In this document: positions 62,412-64,000 of the stretch, piece by piece
How positions within the stretch are numbered: position 1 is the first letter of the stretch
How the letters are laid out: each line of letters opens with the position of its first letter
Source of the DNA: Paraburkholderia saeva
GTDB lineage: Bacteria > Pseudomonadota > Gammaproteobacteria > Burkholderiales > Burkholderiaceae
Assembly (NCBI RefSeq): GCF_907164555.1
Contig: NZ_CAJQZC010000009.1
Location: 1-64,000 of the forward strand
Length of the DNA: 64,000 nt
Reading direction: 5' to 3'
Made by a program: the position numbers and the translations under genes
Notes under the pieces: model-generated
Database searches by the model: none
What the model saw: the letters and a program-made list of their open reading frames with translations, nothing else
What the model was told of the DNA's origin: nothing

Positions 62412-64000
62412 TCAGTCGCTCCCGGCGCCGGGCGGGTCCGGCGGCGTTTGCGCCGCGGCATCTCCTTCCGGGCTCGCAGTAGCCACGCCCGCGCGATCGA
62501 AGTGCCATTCGACAGGCACCCACGACACCGACGACGGCAAATCCGCCGGCAAACTCAGCGAAAGCGGCGGATAGTGCGCGAGCGCGCGCAGCTTCGGCGT
62601 CAGGTGCGTGCGGGCCGCATTGCGAAAGATCGGTTCCTGATCGGCGGGCAGCGCCGCGCCGGCTTCGCGCTCGATCAGCGCAGCGGCCGTAGCGGGCGTC
62701 AGCGTGACGATCGTGCGCGCGAGGCGCTGCGGCGCAAGCGTATCCGCGAGCGCGGGATAGCGCTTGTCGAGCACCGCGAGCGTGTCGTCGACGAGACGCG
62801 CGTCGGGCGAAAACACCACGTAGCCGTGCGCGAGCGCGAGCGTCACCGGGAAGTAGCGTTGCGCGGCAAGCTGTGCGCCGAACGGCGCCTTCGCGGCGAC
62901 CGCCGTGCCCGAGCGGGCACTGACGGGCCGCTGCCAGACAGTGACCCCAGCGCCCTGCTCCTGCGTGGTTACCGGCAGACGACGGTATCCCGCTTGCTTG
63001 CCCGCCTTCACCTCATACGCGCCGATCACCTCGCCGAAGGCGCCGGCGAGAGCCGTCTTCAGCGCAGGATCGGCCGGCCTATCCGGCGACTTCAGGCGAG
63101 CGATGAAAACCGGCGCGACCAGCGTCGACTTCGCGTACCAGCACACCGCGGCCGGACCCGCGAGACGATCGCTGATTTGCGCCGCCGCTTGCGGACCGCC
63201 GGTGATGACATTGCCCAGCAGGCCCGCGACGTCTTTCCAGTCGACCGGCAGGCTCGCACACGCCGCCGGACTGGCCGGCAACGCGCGCCAGAGCCCGGCG
63301 CCGTTCCATTGCTGCGGCAGCCGCGCGGGATCGATCAGCGCCGACGTCTGCCAGCTCGCAGCCGCGCCCCCGGTCGACGAAAAATCGAACCGCAGTGCCA
63401 CGATGCCGGAGAAAAACGCCTGATAGCCGAACGACAGATAATTCGCCGACACGGCCACACGGTGCCCCTTCAATGCGGCGGGCGACGCTTCGAGCCGGAA
63501 TGCAGAGGCCGCATCGTCATGGCCGGACAGCAAGGTCGTCACAAGCTCAGCGCGTTCGCCGACCGGCGCATTGTCGGCGTCGAGCAGCACGCCTGGCGCC
63601 GACAGCACGACGAGGCGATCGTTCTTCGCCGCGAACAGCACGGTGCGGCCAACGGCGAGCCTCAGCGCGTAGACGGGCACCTCGCCCGACAGCTTCGCAA
63701 CCTGGCTCAACTGCGTGTCGCTCGCGGCCACCGCGCCGAGCCCCTGCAACAGCTTCGCGAGTCCGTTGCGATGCATCGACATGATCCAGTAACCTGGACG
63801 GCCGTCCGGCGAGCGCCAGAGCAACACATGCGCGGGCTCGTCGAAGACGCGCCGGATGAGTTCTTCGCGCAGATCGAGTTGATGCTCGAATGCAAGCCGC
63901 CGGAGCGCGCCTTCCGCGGAAAGCCGGCTACTGTCCGATTCGTAATAGTCGACGAAGTCCTGCGTCAGCACGTCGTGCAGCAGCGGTACGCGCAGGATGT
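62412..64000 (-). CDS. DUF2138 (YfaA-like) protein, 5' end beyond the window
   Basis: At least 529 residues are visible and the frame stays open to the window edge (reads ILRVPLLHDVLTQDFVDYY inward), so the true start lies to the right. Family pattern: DPARLPQQWN, SLPVDWKDVAGLL and WVPVEWHFDRAGV near the end. It is the first known gene of the yfa unit, equivalent to yfaA. E. coli relatives have an N-terminal anchor, not visible here. Function unknown. Confidence 0.83.
   Translation of the reverse strand, partial: ILRVPLLHDVLTQDFVDYYESDSSRLSAEGALRRLAFEHQLDLREELIRRVFDEPAHVLLWRSPDGRPGYWIMSMHRNGLAKLLQGLGAVAASDTQLSQVAKLSGEVPVYALRLAVGRTVLFAAKNDRLVVLSAPGVLLDADNAPVGERAELVTTLLSGHDDAASAFRLEASPAALKGHRVAVSANYLSFGYQAFFSGIVALRFDFSSTGGAAASWQTSALIDPARLPQQWNGAGLWRALPASPAACASLPVDWKDVAGLLGNVITGGPQAAAQISDRLAGPAAVCWYAKSTLVAPVFIARLKSPDRPADPALKTALAGAFGEVIGAYEVKAGKQAGYRRLPVTTQEQGAGVTVWQRPVSARSGTAVAAKAPFGAQLAAQRYFPVTLALAHGYVVFSPDARLVDDTLAVLDKRYPALADTLAPQRLARTIVTLTPATAAALIEREAGAALPADQEPIFRNAARTHLTPKLRALAHYPPLSLSLPADLPSSVSWVPVEWHFDRAGVATASPEGDAAAQTPPDPPGAGSD

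Noticed and set aside
1..64000. CRISPR array
   Set aside because: Read for regularly spaced repeats; only the short 20-bp tandem repeat at 43-102 was found, without spacers.

Overview
The window is high-GC, densely coded DNA that reads as a Burkholderiaceae chromosome, most likely Paraburkholderia or Caballeronia. The signs are strong GC3 codon bias, a Burkholderia-type general porin, a catBAC/catR catechol cluster, a kynU-linked 3-hydroxyanthranilate meta-cleavage operon, a Pit/PPK2 pair, an orphan vgrG and a dispersed hairpin repeat typical of this group. No rRNA, tRNA or CRISPR array was seen.

0-13.5 kb: a minus-strand catabolic operon runs nbaE-H-J-I-G-F-C-D, then kynU and an amino-acid permease. 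The core genes are joined by 4-bp ATGA/GTGA overlaps. The operon takes 3-hydroxykynurenine or 3-hydroxyanthranilate to pyruvate and acetyl-CoA, with a LysR regulator upstream. A tandem 20-bp repeat at the extreme left edge overlaps the 3' end of the first gene. A second LysR gene faces a VOC-fold protein.

14-18.5 kb: LysE exporter, a DHA2 drug exporter divergent from a MarR regulator with a perfect 20-bp palindrome between them, and a membrane diguanylate cyclase.

18.7-25.2 kb: the most striking locus. A 28-codon leader peptide with six consecutive threonine codons and a three-state attenuator precedes a short threonyl-tRNA synthetase that lacks the TGS and editing domains. A FUSC efflux protein, an HdeD-permuted-protease fusion and a long AI-2E transporter follow.

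25.3-36.7 kb: YigZ/IMPACT protein; catC-catA-catB with divergent catR (catechol ortho-cleavage); Pit phosphate transporter convergent with PPK2; a VOC protein; a signal-less HtrA-type protease with a small Ser-rich protein; a dispersed repeat; gamma-glutamyltransferase.

37-46.3 kb: an MFS exporter; a four-gene operon (CDP-alcohol phosphotransferase, 2OG-Fe(II) oxygenase, flippase-like membrane protein, nucleotidyltransferase) that looks like an undescribed polar-lipid or head-group pathway; small secreted proteins; a porin; a lipoprotein; a DUF457 membrane protein.

46.3-53.4 kb: an accessory island with a tyrosine recombinase, a decayed second recombinase tail, an IS5-family transposase, a 3'-truncated vgrG with orphan reading frames, a small membrane protein, a frameshifted helical gene and a short DUF898 protein.

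53.4-64 kb: a yfa-type operon (DUF2138, DUF1175, alpha-2-macroglobulin with an intact thioester, DUF2300 and two DUF2135 paralogues), again chained by 4-bp overlaps. Its first gene runs off the right edge.
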